Assembly (NCBI RefSeq): GCF_037482405.1
Contig: NZ_JBBHZZ010000011.1
Location: 1-64,000, forward strand
Direction: 5' to 3'
From: Pseudokineococcus marinus
GTDB lineage: Bacteria; Actinomycetota; Actinomycetes; Actinomycetales; Quadrisphaeraceae
Length of the DNA: 64,000 nt
Shown: piece after piece, positions 7,752-16,162 of the stretch
Position numbering within the stretch: position 1 is the first letter of the stretch
How the letters are laid out: every line of letters begins with the position of its first letter
Position numbers and translations under genes: made by a program
Notes under the pieces: model-generated
The model's database searches: none
Seen by the model: the letters and a program-made list of their open reading frames with translations, nothing else
What the model was told of the DNA's origin: nothing

Positions 7752-9593
7752 ATGAGCGCCACGACGCCCCTGCAGCCCCGCGTCACGACGGCCCCCGACG
7801 ACGCCGGCCCGGGCCCGGGTCCGGCGCCGTGGTGGGCGAGCGCCGTCGTCTACCAGGTGTACCCGCGGTCCTTCGCGGACTCCGACGGCGACGGGGTGGG
7901 GGACCTGCGGGGCATCACCTCCCGCCTGGACCACCTCGCCGACCTCGGCGTCGACGTCGTGTGGCTCTCGCCCGTCTACGCCTCGCCGCAGGACGACAAC
8001 GGCTACGACATCAGCGACTACCGGGCGGTCGACCCGACCTTCGGGACGCTGGAGGACCTCGAGGAGCTCACCGACGCCCTCCACGCGCGGGGCGTGAAGC
8101 TCGTCATGGACCTCGTGGTCAACCACACGAGCGACGAGCACCCCTGGTTCGTCGAGTCCCGCAGCTCGCCGTCGAGCGCGAAGCGCGACTGGTACTGGTG
8201 GCGCGGCCCGCGCGAGGGCATGGAGGCCGGCGCCCCGGGCGCCGAGCCGACGAACTGGCGGTCGGCCTTCTCCGGCCCGGCGTGGAGCCTCGACGAGGCC
8301 AGCGGCGAGTACTACCTGCACCTCTTCTCCCGCAAGCAGCCCGATCTCAACTGGGAGAACCCGGACGTGCGGGCGGCGGTGCACGAGATGATGCGGTGGT
8401 GGCTCGACCGCGGGGTCGACGGCTTCCGCATGGACGTCATCAACATGGTGAGCAAGGACGTCGCGGCGGACGGCTCCCTGCCGGACGGGCGCGACGCCGA
8501 CCCCCGCACCGGCCTGGCCGGGGGTGGTGAGCACTACCTGTGCGGGCCGCGCATCCACGAGTACCTGGCCGAGATGCACGCCGAGGTCTTCGCCGGGCGG
8601 CCGGAGGCGCTGCTGACGGTGGGGGAGATGCCCGGCGTGACAGTGGCCGACGCGCAGCGCTTCACCGACCCCGCGAGCGCGGAGGTCGACATGGTGTTCC
8701 AGTTCGAGCACGTCGACCTCGACCACGACGGCAGCAAGTGGCACTCCGTGCCCCTGGACCTGCTCGCGCTCAAGGCCTCCTTCGGGCGCTGGCAGGCGGG
8801 CCTGGCCGAGCGGGGGTGGAACAGCCTGTACTGGAACAACCACGACCAGCCGCGGATCGTGTCGCGGTGGGGCGACGACTCCCCGGAGCACCGCGCGGCG
8901 TCGGCGCGGTGCCTGGGCACGCTGCTGCACCTGCACCGGGGGACGCCGTACGTCTACCAGGGCGAGGAGATCGGGATGGCGAACTTCCCGTGGGCCTCGG
9001 CCGAGCAGCTGCGCGACATCGAGAGCCGCAACCACCTCGCCGAGGAGGTGGGCCACGGCGGCGACCCCGCGGAGGTGCTCTCGAGGGTCGCGGTCTCCAG
9101 CCGGGACAACGCGCGGACGCCCGTGCAGTGGGACGCCTCGCCGTCGGCGGGGTTCACCACCGGGGAGCCGTGGATCGCCGTCAACCCCGACCACGCCCAC
9201 GGGTGGAGCGTCGCCGACCAGGCTGACGACCCGACGTCGGTGCTGGCGCACTACCGGCGCCTGGTGGCGCTGCGCCACGACTGGCCCGTGGTCGCGCTCG
9301 GCGACTTCACCATGCTGGTGCCCGAGCACGAGCGGGTGTACGCCTTCACCCGCCGCCTCGCGGGGGAGGGCCCGGACGGGGCGCCGGCGGTCGACGAGCT
9401 CCTCGTCGTCGCCAACGTCGGCTCCTCGCCGGTGGACCTCGGCGACCTCCTCCCCGAGGCCGTCGCCGGGCCCGGGCGCGACCTCGAGCTCGTCCTCGGC
9501 ACCGTGCCCGGCGGCGGAGGGGGCGACGACGCCGACGTCGCCGCCGACCCGGTGCTCGCCCCCTGGGAGGCCCGCGTCCTGCGCCGGGGCTGA
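7752..9593 (+). CDS. GH13 alpha-glucosidase (oligo-1,6-glucosidase type)
   Basis: 613-residue cytoplasmic glycoside hydrolase. All four conserved GH13 regions are present: DLVVNHTSDEHPWF, GFRMDVIN with the nucleophile Asp228, VGEMPG with the acid/base Glu292, and NNHDQPR with Asp365. The phrase QPDLNWENP after domain B is typical of oligo-1,6-glucosidases and maltase-type alpha-glucosidases. It should release glucose from short alpha-glucosides. A CAGGAT hexamer eight bases before the ATG fits the leaderless pattern. The next gene is a relic of another glycosidase, so this may be the remains of a sugar-use cluster. Exact linkage preference cannot be read from the sequence. Confidence 0.9.
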   Translation: MSATTPLQPRVTTAPDDAGPGPGPAPWWASAVVYQVYPRSFADSDGDGVGDLRGITSRLDHLADLGVDVVWLSPVYASPQDDNGYDISDYRAVDPTFGTLEDLEELTDALHARGVKLVMDLVVNHTSDEHPWFVESRSSPSSAKRDWYWWRGPREGMEAGAPGAEPTNWRSAFSGPAWSLDEASGEYYLHLFSRKQPDLNWENPDVRAAVHEMMRWWLDRGVDGFRMDVINMVSKDVAADGSLPDGRDADPRTGLAGGGEHYLCGPRIHEYLAEMHAEVFAGRPEALLTVGEMPGVTVADAQRFTDPASAEVDMVFQFEHVDLDHDGSKWHSVPLDLLALKASFGRWQAGLAERGWNSLYWNNHDQPRIVSRWGDDSPEHRAASARCLGTLLHLHRGTPYVYQGEEIGMANFPWASAEQLRDIESRNHLAEEVGHGGDPAEVLSRVAVSSRDNARTPVQWDASPSAGFTTGEPWIAVNPDHAHGWSVADQADDPTSVLAHYRRLVALRHDWPVVALGDFTMLVPEHERVYAFTRRLAGEGPDGAPAVDELLVVANVGSSPVDLGDLLPEAVAGPGRDLELVLGTVPGGGGGDDADVAADPVLAPWEARVLRRG

Positions 9594-9680
9594 GGCCCTG
9601 ACGACGGCTCGGACGACGGCGCGGCGCCCGGTCCGGGGGACTCCCGCGCCGCGGGGCGGTGCGGCTGGCAGCATCGGGGC

Positions 9681-10739
9681 ATGGCGAGCAGGCCACCCGG
9701 CGACGCGGCCGGCGGGCGCGACGACGGGCGCCGCCCGGGCGCGGAGGGCGCGGGCGGCCCCCGGGGCGGTCCGGACGGCGTCGACGACCCCTGGGGCGTC
9801 CCGTCGGTCGTCCACCTGCGCGCCGCGGGCGCGAGCCTCCTGCTGCTCGCGGACGCCCCCGGCGCGCCGCGGGTGCTGCACTGGGGCGGGGACCTGGGCG
9901 ACCTGTCCGTCGACGAGACCGAGGCGCTGGCGCTCGCGGCCTCCGCCGACCGGGCCGACGGGCACCCGCCGGGCTCGCCCGTCCTCCTCGCCGCCGGGCC
10001 GGCGGGCGCCACGGGGCCCGCCGCCGTGGACGTCGGCCGGGGCGCGGCTCCGGGTGGCGGCCGGGGCACGGGTCCGGACGGGAGCCCGCACGTCGGTGGG
10101 GGCCCGGACGCCGGTGGGGGCCTGCGCGTGGTCCCGGCGGAGCGGGAGCCGGCCCCCGTGCGGCGCTCGGCGTCGCTGGGCGTCGCCGGTGACGGGACGC
10201 AGCGGCTCGTCGCGAGCTCGGAGGACCCGGTGCTCGGGGTGGCCGTCGACGTGGTGCTCGGGCTCGACGCCGTCGGGGTGCTCCACCTCGGCGCGACCGC
10301 GCGCGTGCTGCCGGGCTCCGCGGTGCGGCTGCGCGGCCTGCACCTGCGCCTGCCCGTCCCCGCGGCGGGGCGCCAGGTCCTCGTCGACGTCGGGGGCCGC
10401 CTGCGCCCCGAGCGGTCGCTGCGGCCCAGCGCCGGGGCTCCCGCGACGACCGGGCGCGGGGGCGACGCCGTCGTCGTGCAGACCGCCGGGAGCCTCGCGC
10501 TCGAGCTCTGGGCCATGGCGTCCTCCGCCGGTCGGGGGGCCCGGCTCGACGGCTCGGGCGCGCCGCCCGTCGTGCGGGCCGACCGCCGCCCGTGCGGCCA
10601 CGTCGAGCTCGTCGGCGGCACCGACGCCTCGGCGGAGGGCGGGGTGCTGCGCTGGACGACGCCCGCGCTCGTCGCGGCCCACGGCGACTCCTGGCCGAGC
10701 GTGCGCCGGCGCCTGGACGCCGCCGTCCGCGCCCGCTGA
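9681..10739 (+). CDS. Truncated GH36 alpha-galactosidase: N-terminal domain only
   Basis: 352 residues. The start VVHLRAAGASLLLLADAPGAPRVLHWGGDLGDL matches the N-terminal beta-sandwich of GH36 alpha-galactosidases, and the end WTTPALVAAHGDSWPSVRRRLDAAVRAR matches the linker just before the catalytic barrel. Intact enzymes are about 700 residues and continue with a TIM barrel holding both catalytic Asp; here a stop follows at once and no barrel sequence appears in any frame of the next 170 bases. Residues about 110-150 are a Gly/Pro-rich insertion. A CAGCAT hexamer sits six bases before the ATG. Without the barrel it cannot be a glycosidase; it is a relic or a re-used beta-sandwich. The open frame is otherwise clean. 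Confidence 0.65.
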   Translation: MASRPPGDAAGGRDDGRRPGAEGAGGPRGGPDGVDDPWGVPSVVHLRAAGASLLLLADAPGAPRVLHWGGDLGDLSVDETEALALAASADRADGHPPGSPVLLAAGPAGATGPAAVDVGRGAAPGGGRGTGPDGSPHVGGGPDAGGGLRVVPAEREPAPVRRSASLGVAGDGTQRLVASSEDPVLGVAVDVVLGLDAVGVLHLGATARVLPGSAVRLRGLHLRLPVPAAGRQVLVDVGGRLRPERSLRPSAGAPATTGRGGDAVVVQTAGSLALELWAMASSAGRGARLDGSGAPPVVRADRRPCGHVELVGGTDASAEGGVLRWTTPALVAAHGDSWPSVRRRLDAAVRAR

Positions 10740-10912
10740 CCCCCCGGGGGGAACGGCAGGCGCTGGTCGGGACGAGGCGCTGGTCGGGCACGCGCTGGTC
10801 CGAGCGGGTGAGGCCGGGGGCGCCGGACGGGTGAGCGCTGCAGGCGGCCCTGGCGCGCGTCGACGCACCGTGCACGCGGGGGAGGGCCCCGCCCCACCCG
10901 TCGGAGGTCGAC

Positions 10913-11089
10913 GTGACCGCTCCCGCCCGGATCCCCAGCCCCCGTGAGCCCCACGTGCTCGACGCGCTCATCGCCCACGCGCGGGCCGACCAGCTCGCCC
11001 GGCCGCGGGCCGCGCGGGTGCTGGCCGACGTCATCGACCGGCTCCTCGACGAGCGCCTGGCGGCCCTCGGCCCGGTGACCCGTCCCTGA
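10913..11089 (+). CDS. Small hypothetical protein (58 aa)
   Basis: 58 residues from a GTG at 10913 with a perfect GGAGGT Shine-Dalgarno ending five bases upstream. The middle (EPHVLDALIAHARADQLARPRAARVLADVIDRLLDERLAAL) is predicted to be one or two amphipathic helices. Not recognised. It is soluble by appearance, stands alone between the GH36 relic and the DinB-like gene, and its main support is the ribosome-binding site and helical, non-low-complexity sequence. Confidence 0.5.
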   Translation: MTAPARIPSPREPHVLDALIAHARADQLARPRAARVLADVIDRLLDERLAALGPVTRP

Positions 11090-11143
11090 CCTGCCGGCTC
11101 CGCCCGCGGGCGCCCGCCCGACGCCGTGCCTAGCGTGGCGGCC

Positions 11144-11668
11144 ATGGACGTCAGCCAGCTGCTGCAGGAGGTGCTGGGCCGCGCGAGCGCCCTCGCGCCC
11201 ACGGTCGTCGACGGCCTCTCCGAGGAGGACCTGGCGCGGGCGCCGCAGCCGGGTGCCAACACCGTCGCCTGGCTGGTGTGGCACCAGGCGCGCGTCATGG
11301 ACGACCACCTCGCGGACGCCGCCGGCCTCGAGCAGGTCTGGACGACGCCCGTGGACGGCGACGGCGGGCGGACCTGGGCCGACCGGCTGGCGCTGGACCT
11401 GCCTCGCGAGGACACCGGCTACGGCCACACCACCGACGAGGTCGCGCGCGTCCGGGCGAGCGCGGAGGACCTCGCCGGCTACGCCCGCGCGGTGGGGGAG
11501 CGCGCCGACGCGGTCGTCGCCGGGCTGGGCGAGCAGGACCTCGACCGCGTGGTGGACGAGGCGTGGGACCCGCCCGTCACCTACGGCGTGCGCCTGGCCA
11601 GCGTGGCCTCGGACTGCCTGCAGCACCTCGGGCAGGCCTCCTACGTGCGGGGCCTCCTCGGTCGCTGA
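11144..11668 (+). CDS. DinB/DUF664-type protein
   Basis: 174 residues, four-helix DinB-like fold. Features are GANTVAWLVWHQARVMDDHLAD near residue 40 and VASDCLQHLGQASYVRGLLGR at the end, where the spaced His residues resemble the metal-binding His of DinB/YfiT proteins. Actinobacterial relatives include mycothiol-dependent S-transferases, so thiol transfer is a fair guess. The ATG at 11144 is preceded by TAGCGT seven bases upstream and no Shine-Dalgarno. Its last 28 bases overlap the convergent channel gene. Confidence 0.75.
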   Translation: MDVSQLLQEVLGRASALAPTVVDGLSEEDLARAPQPGANTVAWLVWHQARVMDDHLADAAGLEQVWTTPVDGDGGRTWADRLALDLPREDTGYGHTTDEVARVRASAEDLAGYARAVGERADAVVAGLGEQDLDRVVDEAWDPPVTYGVRLASVASDCLQHLGQASYVRGLLGR

Positions 11669-12357
11669 CGGCGAGGTCGCGCCCGCCCGACCCGCCCAGA
11701 CCGCCCAGCCGGCCCGGACCGCTCAGGCCGCCCGGGCCGGCGGTCGGCGGGGACGGGCAGCTGCCACCGCAGCCGCAGGGTCAGCAGGCGCAGCGCCACG
11801 ACCAGCGCGACGCCGGCCCCCGCGGCCACGAGCCCGTAGACCTGCAGGTGCCAGGTGACGGCGACGAGGAGCGCCCCGGCGAGGGCCGCCAGCGCGTAGA
11901 ACTGCCCGTCGGAGAGCACGAGCGGCACCTCGCGGAGCAGGACGTCGCGGATGACACCCCCGCCCACGCCCGTCAGCACCCCGAGCAGGCAGGCGGAGGG
12001 CGGCGCCAGGCCGGCCGCGAGGGCCGTCGCCGTGCCCGAGACGGAGAAGAAGCCGAGCCCGAAGGCGTCCGCCACGCGCACCGAGCGCCGCAGGCGGGCG
12101 AGGCGGGGGTGCAGCCACCAGGCGAGGCCCGCGGCCGCCGTCGGCACCGCCAGGTACTTCCAGTCCCGCAGCGCCAGAGGCGGTTCCGTGCCCAGGAGGA
12201 CGTCGCGCAGGAGCCCCCCGCCGATCGAGGAGACCATCGCGACGACGACGAGGCCGATGACGTCGAAGCGGGCGCGGACGGCGGCCAGCGCGCCGGCGAG
12301 GGCGAAGACGAAGACGCCCGACAGGTCGAGGACGAGGGAGAGCACGGTCGCGTCCAC
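11641..12357 (-). CDS. TRIC/UPF0126 family membrane channel
   Basis: 238-residue inner-membrane protein with about seven hydrophobic helices made of two repeats. Each repeat holds the signature GGGxxRDVLL: GGGLLRDVLLG and GGGVIRDVLLR. Prokaryotic homologues of trimeric intracellular cation channels have this layout and conduct potassium, so a counter-ion or potassium role is reasonable. The C-terminal 40 residues are an Arg/Pro-rich tail overlapping the end of the convergent DinB gene. The GTG at 12357 has TAGCCT six bases upstream (minus strand), a leaderless arrangement. Confidence 0.85.
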   Translation of the reverse strand: MDATVLSLVLDLSGVFVFALAGALAAVRARFDVIGLVVVAMVSSIGGGLLRDVLLGTEPPLALRDWKYLAVPTAAAGLAWWLHPRLARLRRSVRVADAFGLGFFSVSGTATALAAGLAPPSACLLGVLTGVGGGVIRDVLLREVPLVLSDGQFYALAALAGALLVAVTWHLQVYGLVAAGAGVALVVALRLLTLRLRWQLPVPADRRPGRPERSGPAGRSGRVGRARPRRQRPRRPRT

Positions 12358-12481
12358 GCCGCGAGGCTAGGGGTCCCGGCTCCGGGTCCCGGTGTCGTCG
12401 CCCGGGCGCCCTGCCGGCGTCGCCGCCGGGCCGCCCGCGCCCGCGGTGCGCCCCCGCGGGGGCCGTGGCACTGTCGCTGGC

Positions 12482-12871
12482 ATGCGCGTCCGCCACCTCG
12501 CCCCCGCCGCACCGCTGCTCCTCCTGCTCGCCGCGTGCGGCGCCTCCACCGAGACGGGGACGGAGACCGACCCCGAGCTCATCGCCCAGGCCCCCGACTA
12601 CGACGTGGTCGAGGAGGACGGCACGGACGTCACCGTCGAGGTGCCGGAGACGCCCGTCGAGCTCGGCGTCCAGTCCCTCGTCGCGGACCTGCAGGAGGAC
12701 CGCATCGAGGACGGGGTCTACATGCTCACGGTCCTCTGCGCGGGCAGCGGTGAGGAGGCCGCGACGGCCGAGTGGGCCCAGGGCGAGCAGGCCCTCGAGG
12801 AGGCGTCGCTCGACGAGGGCGAGATCGTCGTCGACGTGGCGCCCGACGTCACCTGCGAGCCCGCGTCCTGA
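12482..12871 (+). CDS. Putative lipoprotein, unknown function
   Basis: 129 residues. It opens with MRVRHLAPAAPLLLLLAACGAS, a type II signal peptide with lipobox LAAC, so the mature protein should be anchored to the outer face of the membrane by Cys19. The mature part is very acidic (many Asp/Glu) and holds two more cysteines (VLCAGSG and VTCEPAS) that could form a disulfide. No family recognised. Another Cys-containing protein is not nearby; the thiolase downstream starts 73 bases later with its own ribosome-binding site. Confidence 0.7.
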   Translation: MRVRHLAPAAPLLLLLAACGASTETGTETDPELIAQAPDYDVVEEDGTDVTVEVPETPVELGVQSLVADLQEDRIEDGVYMLTVLCAGSGEEAATAEWAQGEQALEEASLDEGEIVVDVAPDVTCEPAS

Positions 12872-12944
12872 GGAACCCTCCTCGAGCGCCGCTGCAGCAC
12901 CCGCACCACCACCCCCCCCCGTCCTCACCGCCGAGGAGCCAGAA

Positions 12945-14201
12945 GTGCCCGACGCCGTCATCGTCTCCCTGGCCCGCTCTCCCATCGGCCGCGCCGGCAA
13001 GGGCGCCCTGGCCGGGACGCGGGCCGACGACCTCACCGCCCAGGTGGTGCGCGCGGCGCTGGAGGCGGTGCCGCAGCTCGACCCCCGCTCGGTCGACGAC
13101 CTGCTCGTGGGCTGCGGCATGCCCGGCGGCGAGCAGGGCTTCAACCTCGCCCGCGTCGTCGCGGTCCTGCTCGGTCTCGACGAGGTCCCCGGCGCCACGG
13201 TGACCCGCTACTGCTCCTCGAGCCTGCAGACGACGCGGATGGCGATGCACGCGATCCGGGCGGGCGAGGCCGACGTCGTCGTGTCGGCGGGCGTCGAGGT
13301 CGTCAGCCGCTTCGCCCGCGGCTCGAGCGACGCACCCCCCGCGGACGCGCCCGCCGCGACGCCCGGCGGGGCGAACCCGTGGACCAACCCGCGGTTCGAG
13401 GAGGCCCGGGCGCGCACCGCCGAGCGGGCCGCCGGCGGGGCGCCGACGTGGCGCGACCCCCGCGAGGACGGCCTGCTGCCGGACGCGTACGTCGCCATGG
13501 GGCACACGGCCGAGAACGTCGCCCAGCGCTGGGGGGTCAGCCGCGAGGAGCAGGACGCCTACGCGCTGCGCTCGCAGCAGCGGGCGGCCGCCGCCACGGC
13601 CTCCGGCTTCTGGGCGCGCGACACCACGCCCGTCGTGCTGCCGGACGGCTCCGTCATGGACGCCGACGAGTCCCCGCGGCCGGGGACGACGGCGGAGGCG
13701 CTCGCCGGGCTCCAGCCCGTCTTCCGCCCCGACGGCACCGTCACGGCCGGCAACTGCTGCCCCCTCAACGACGGCGCGGCCGCTCTCGTCGTCATGAGCG
13801 ACGTCCGGGCGCGCGAGCTGGGCGTCACGCCGCTGGCGCGCGTGGTCTCGACCGGCGTCTCGGCGCTGTCGCCCGAGGTCATGGGCATGGGCCCGGTCGA
13901 GGCCAGCCGCCGCGCGCTGGCCCTCGCGGGCCTGTCGGTGGGCGACCTGGACCTCGTCGAGCTCAACGAGGCCTTCGCGGCCCAGGTGGTGCCCGCCGCC
14001 CGCGAGCTGGGCGTCGACGAGGACCGCCTCAACGTCCACGGCGGGGCCATCGCCGTCGGCCACCCGTTCGGCATGACGGGCGCGCGGATGACCTCGACGC
14101 TCGTCCACGGGCTGCAGGAGCGGGACGGGACCCTCGGCCTCGAGACGATGTGCGTCGGCGGCGGCCAGGGCATGGCGATGGTGCTCGAGCGCCTGTCCTG
14201 A
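12945..14201 (+). CDS. Acetyl-CoA acetyltransferase (thiolase)
   Basis: 418 residues. Active-site nucleophile Cys90 in RYCSSSLQT, catalytic His373 in GHPFGMTGAR and second Cys403 in CVGGGQGMAMV are all present, as is the NEAFAAQV motif. It condenses or cleaves acetyl-CoA/3-ketoacyl-CoA; fadA-like degradative and atoB-like biosynthetic roles cannot be separated by sequence. There is no fadB partner next to it, so it may act alone. The GTG start at 12945 lies after GAGGAG. A run of nine C's (12912-12920) in the leader would be a sequencing hazard but lies outside the reading frame. Confidence 0.92.
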   Translation: MPDAVIVSLARSPIGRAGKGALAGTRADDLTAQVVRAALEAVPQLDPRSVDDLLVGCGMPGGEQGFNLARVVAVLLGLDEVPGATVTRYCSSSLQTTRMAMHAIRAGEADVVVSAGVEVVSRFARGSSDAPPADAPAATPGGANPWTNPRFEEARARTAERAAGGAPTWRDPREDGLLPDAYVAMGHTAENVAQRWGVSREEQDAYALRSQQRAAAATASGFWARDTTPVVLPDGSVMDADESPRPGTTAEALAGLQPVFRPDGTVTAGNCCPLNDGAAALVVMSDVRARELGVTPLARVVSTGVSALSPEVMGMGPVEASRRALALAGLSVGDLDLVELNEAFAAQVVPAARELGVDEDRLNVHGGAIAVGHPFGMTGARMTSTLVHGLQERDGTLGLETMCVGGGQGMAMVLERLS

Positions 14202-14238
14202 GACCCGCGCTCCTCCGCCTCGGACGGCCGGGCCGGGA

Positions 14239-14943
14239 CTAGGCGGGCCCGGCGTCCCGCACGAGCGCGGCGAGCCCGCGCAGCGTCGTCGTCCGCGCCC
14301 TCTCGCCGGCGGGCCCCTCGTCGCGGCGGTCGAGGTGGACCGCCCGCAGGCCCGCCGCGCGGGCGGCCACGACGTCGAGGGCGTGGTCGTCGCCGACCGA
14401 GACGACCTGCGCGGGAGGTCGTCCGAGGCGCTCGCACGCGAGGGTGAAGACGCGGGGGTCCGGCTTGGCGACGCCGAGGGTCTCCGCGGTGAGCAGGGGG
14501 CCCACGCGTCCGGCGAGCCCCAGCCGGGCCAGCTTCGCCCGCTGCTGCTCCTCGACGCCGTTGGTCAGCACGGCCGTCGCCAGCCCGGCGCCGGCGAGCT
14601 CGGCGAGGGCGTCCTCGACGTCGTCGAAGGCCGTCCAGGCCGCCTCGTACGCCTCGAGGTAGCCCGCGAAGACGGCGTCGAGGTCGGCGTCGTCGCCGAC
14701 GGGCAGCCCGAGCAGCGGCAGCACGTCGCGCAGCCGGCGACGGCGCTGCTCGGCGAAGGACGCCGTCCCGTCGCGCCAGGCGGGCAGGTGCCGGCGCTCG
14801 GCGGCGAGCCACGCCCCGAGCAGGTCCGCGGGCGCCCGCGGCGGCGCCAGCCGCGCGGTCCAGGCCCGCAGCGCCCGATCGACCGACCCGCGGTGGTCGA
14901 GCAGCGTGCCGTCGAGGTCGAGGAGGACGAGGGGGTGCGCCAC
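14239..14943 (-). CDS. HAD-superfamily hydrolase
   Basis: 234 residues, class IA haloacid dehalogenase-like phosphatase. Motif I is LLDLDGTLLDH, motif II is VLTNG, and motifs III/IV are KPDPRVF and VSVGDDHALDVVAARAAGL. The helical cap follows motif I. It resembles YjjG/phosphoglycolate-phosphatase-type enzymes acting on small phosphorylated metabolites. GTG start at 14943 with CAGGCT seven bases upstream. Convergent with the thiolase, 37 bases apart, with no clear terminator between them. Confidence 0.85.
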   Translation of the reverse strand: MAHPLVLLDLDGTLLDHRGSVDRALRAWTARLAPPRAPADLLGAWLAAERRHLPAWRDGTASFAEQRRRRLRDVLPLLGLPVGDDADLDAVFAGYLEAYEAAWTAFDDVEDALAELAGAGLATAVLTNGVEEQQRAKLARLGLAGRVGPLLTAETLGVAKPDPRVFTLACERLGRPPAQVVSVGDDHALDVVAARAAGLRAVHLDRRDEGPAGERARTTTLRGLAALVRDAGPA

Positions 14944-15040
14944 CCGGTGCAGCCTGCCGCCCCACCCCGGCCCTCTCCCAGCCGCCCGGATGCCGGGCCG
15001 CCGCACCGCGCCGCGCCGCGACCTGGTGGGATGCCCTGCC

Positions 15041-15544
15041 GTGACCTCCTTCGACGACGTGCTCGCCGCGAACGCCGAGCACGCACGCACCTACACGGAC
15101 ACCGGCATGGCCGGGCGCGCGGCTCGGGGCCTCGGCCTCGTGATGTGCATGGACTCGCGCATCTCGCCGCTGGACATGCTCGGCCTGCAGCCCGGCGACG
15201 CGAAGATCCTCCGCAACGCCGGCGCCCGCGTGACGGGCGACGTGCTGCGCACGCTCGTCCTGGCCACGCACCTGCTCGGGGTGGAGCGGGTCCTCGTCGT
15301 CGCGCACACCGACTGCCGCATGACGAAGGCCACCGACGAGCAGGTGCACGCGACCATCGCCGAGAGCGCCGGGCTCGACACGCGCAGCCTCGAGTTCCGC
15401 ACCATCCCCGACCAGCGGGCGACGCTCGAGCACGACGTCCAGCGCATCCGCAGCTCGCCCTACCTGCCCGCGGGGCTGCCCGTCGCCGGGTGCGTGTACG
15501 ACGTCCGCTCCGGCCGGCTGGACGTCCTCGTCCCCGAGGCCTGA
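15041..15544 (+). CDS. Beta-class carbonic anhydrase
   Basis: 167 residues, similar in length to the Mycobacterium Rv1284-type enzymes. Zinc ligands Cys36 (CMDSR, with Asp38 and Arg40 forming the usual dyad), His89 and Cys92 (HTDC) are all present. It interconverts carbon dioxide and bicarbonate in the cytoplasm. The GTG at 15041 lies about eight bases after a TGGGAT hexamer. It is a single gene, divergent from the HAD hydrolase. Confidence 0.9.
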   Translation: MTSFDDVLAANAEHARTYTDTGMAGRAARGLGLVMCMDSRISPLDMLGLQPGDAKILRNAGARVTGDVLRTLVLATHLLGVERVLVVAHTDCRMTKATDEQVHATIAESAGLDTRSLEFRTIPDQRATLEHDVQRIRSSPYLPAGLPVAGCVYDVRSGRLDVLVPEA

Positions 15545-15673
15545 TCGGACGTCCCGGCCCACGGGCCGCTCGCGACCCCGTCGGAGCAGCCCGCTCGGCC
15601 GCGCGAGGCGCCCAGGTCACGGTCTGGTCCGCGGGGGCGCGCGGGGAGGTGCCACTGGGGTAGACCTGTCCCC

Positions 15674-16129
15674 GTGGCGCTCGTCGTGGAGACCCCGGCC
15701 GACCTCCTCCAGCACGTGGGGGAGGACCTCGGCGCGAGCCGGTGGCACGAGGTGGTGCAGCCGGAGGTCGACGCCTTCGCCCGGGCCACCCACGACGAGC
15801 AGTGGATCCACGTCGACGCCGAGCGTGCGGCGGCGGGTCCCTTCGGGACGACGATCGTCCACGGCTACATGACCCTGTCGCTCGTCGTGCCGCTGAGCCA
15901 CGACCTGCTGCGGGTCGAGCGCTCCTCCATGGTCCTCAACTACGGCCTCGACCGGGTCCGCTTCCCCGCCCCGCTGCCCGTCGGGTCGCGCCTGCGGCTC
16001 ACCGGCACCCTCGCCGGCGCGACCGAGGTGGCCGGTGGGGTGCAGGTCGTCCTGTCCCTGCTCGGGGAGCGCGAGGGCGGCGAGCGGCCCGTCCTGGCCG
16101 CGGACGTCGTCTTCCGGCACCTGGCCTGA
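15674..16129 (+). CDS. MaoC-like (R)-hydratase / dehydratase
   Basis: 151 residues with a single hot-dog domain. The catalytic signature is visible: DAFARATHDEQWIHVD (hydratase Asp/His) and GTTIVHGYMTLSLVVPL. Related to NodN/MaoC enoyl-CoA hydratases that hydrate trans-2-enoyl-CoA. The GTG start has TAGACC seven bases upstream and no Shine-Dalgarno. No fatty-acid genes adjoin it; the thiolase is 1.5 kb upstream. Confidence 0.87.
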   Translation: MALVVETPADLLQHVGEDLGASRWHEVVQPEVDAFARATHDEQWIHVDAERAAAGPFGTTIVHGYMTLSLVVPLSHDLLRVERSSMVLNYGLDRVRFPAPLPVGSRLRLTGTLAGATEVAGGVQVVLSLLGEREGGERPVLAADVVFRHLA

Positions 16130-16162
16130 GGCGCCGGGACCCGTGACGCCGCCGTCCGCGCC

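Noticed and set aside
7461..10868. Open frame of 1135 codons on the minus strand
   Set aside because: Antisense to the GH13 gene and GH36 relic; composition is that of a reversed coding frame.
12912..12920. Run of nine C's before the thiolase as a phase-variable switch
   Set aside because: It lies upstream of the GTG and outside any reading frame, so slippage would not alter a protein; kept only as a sequencing caution.
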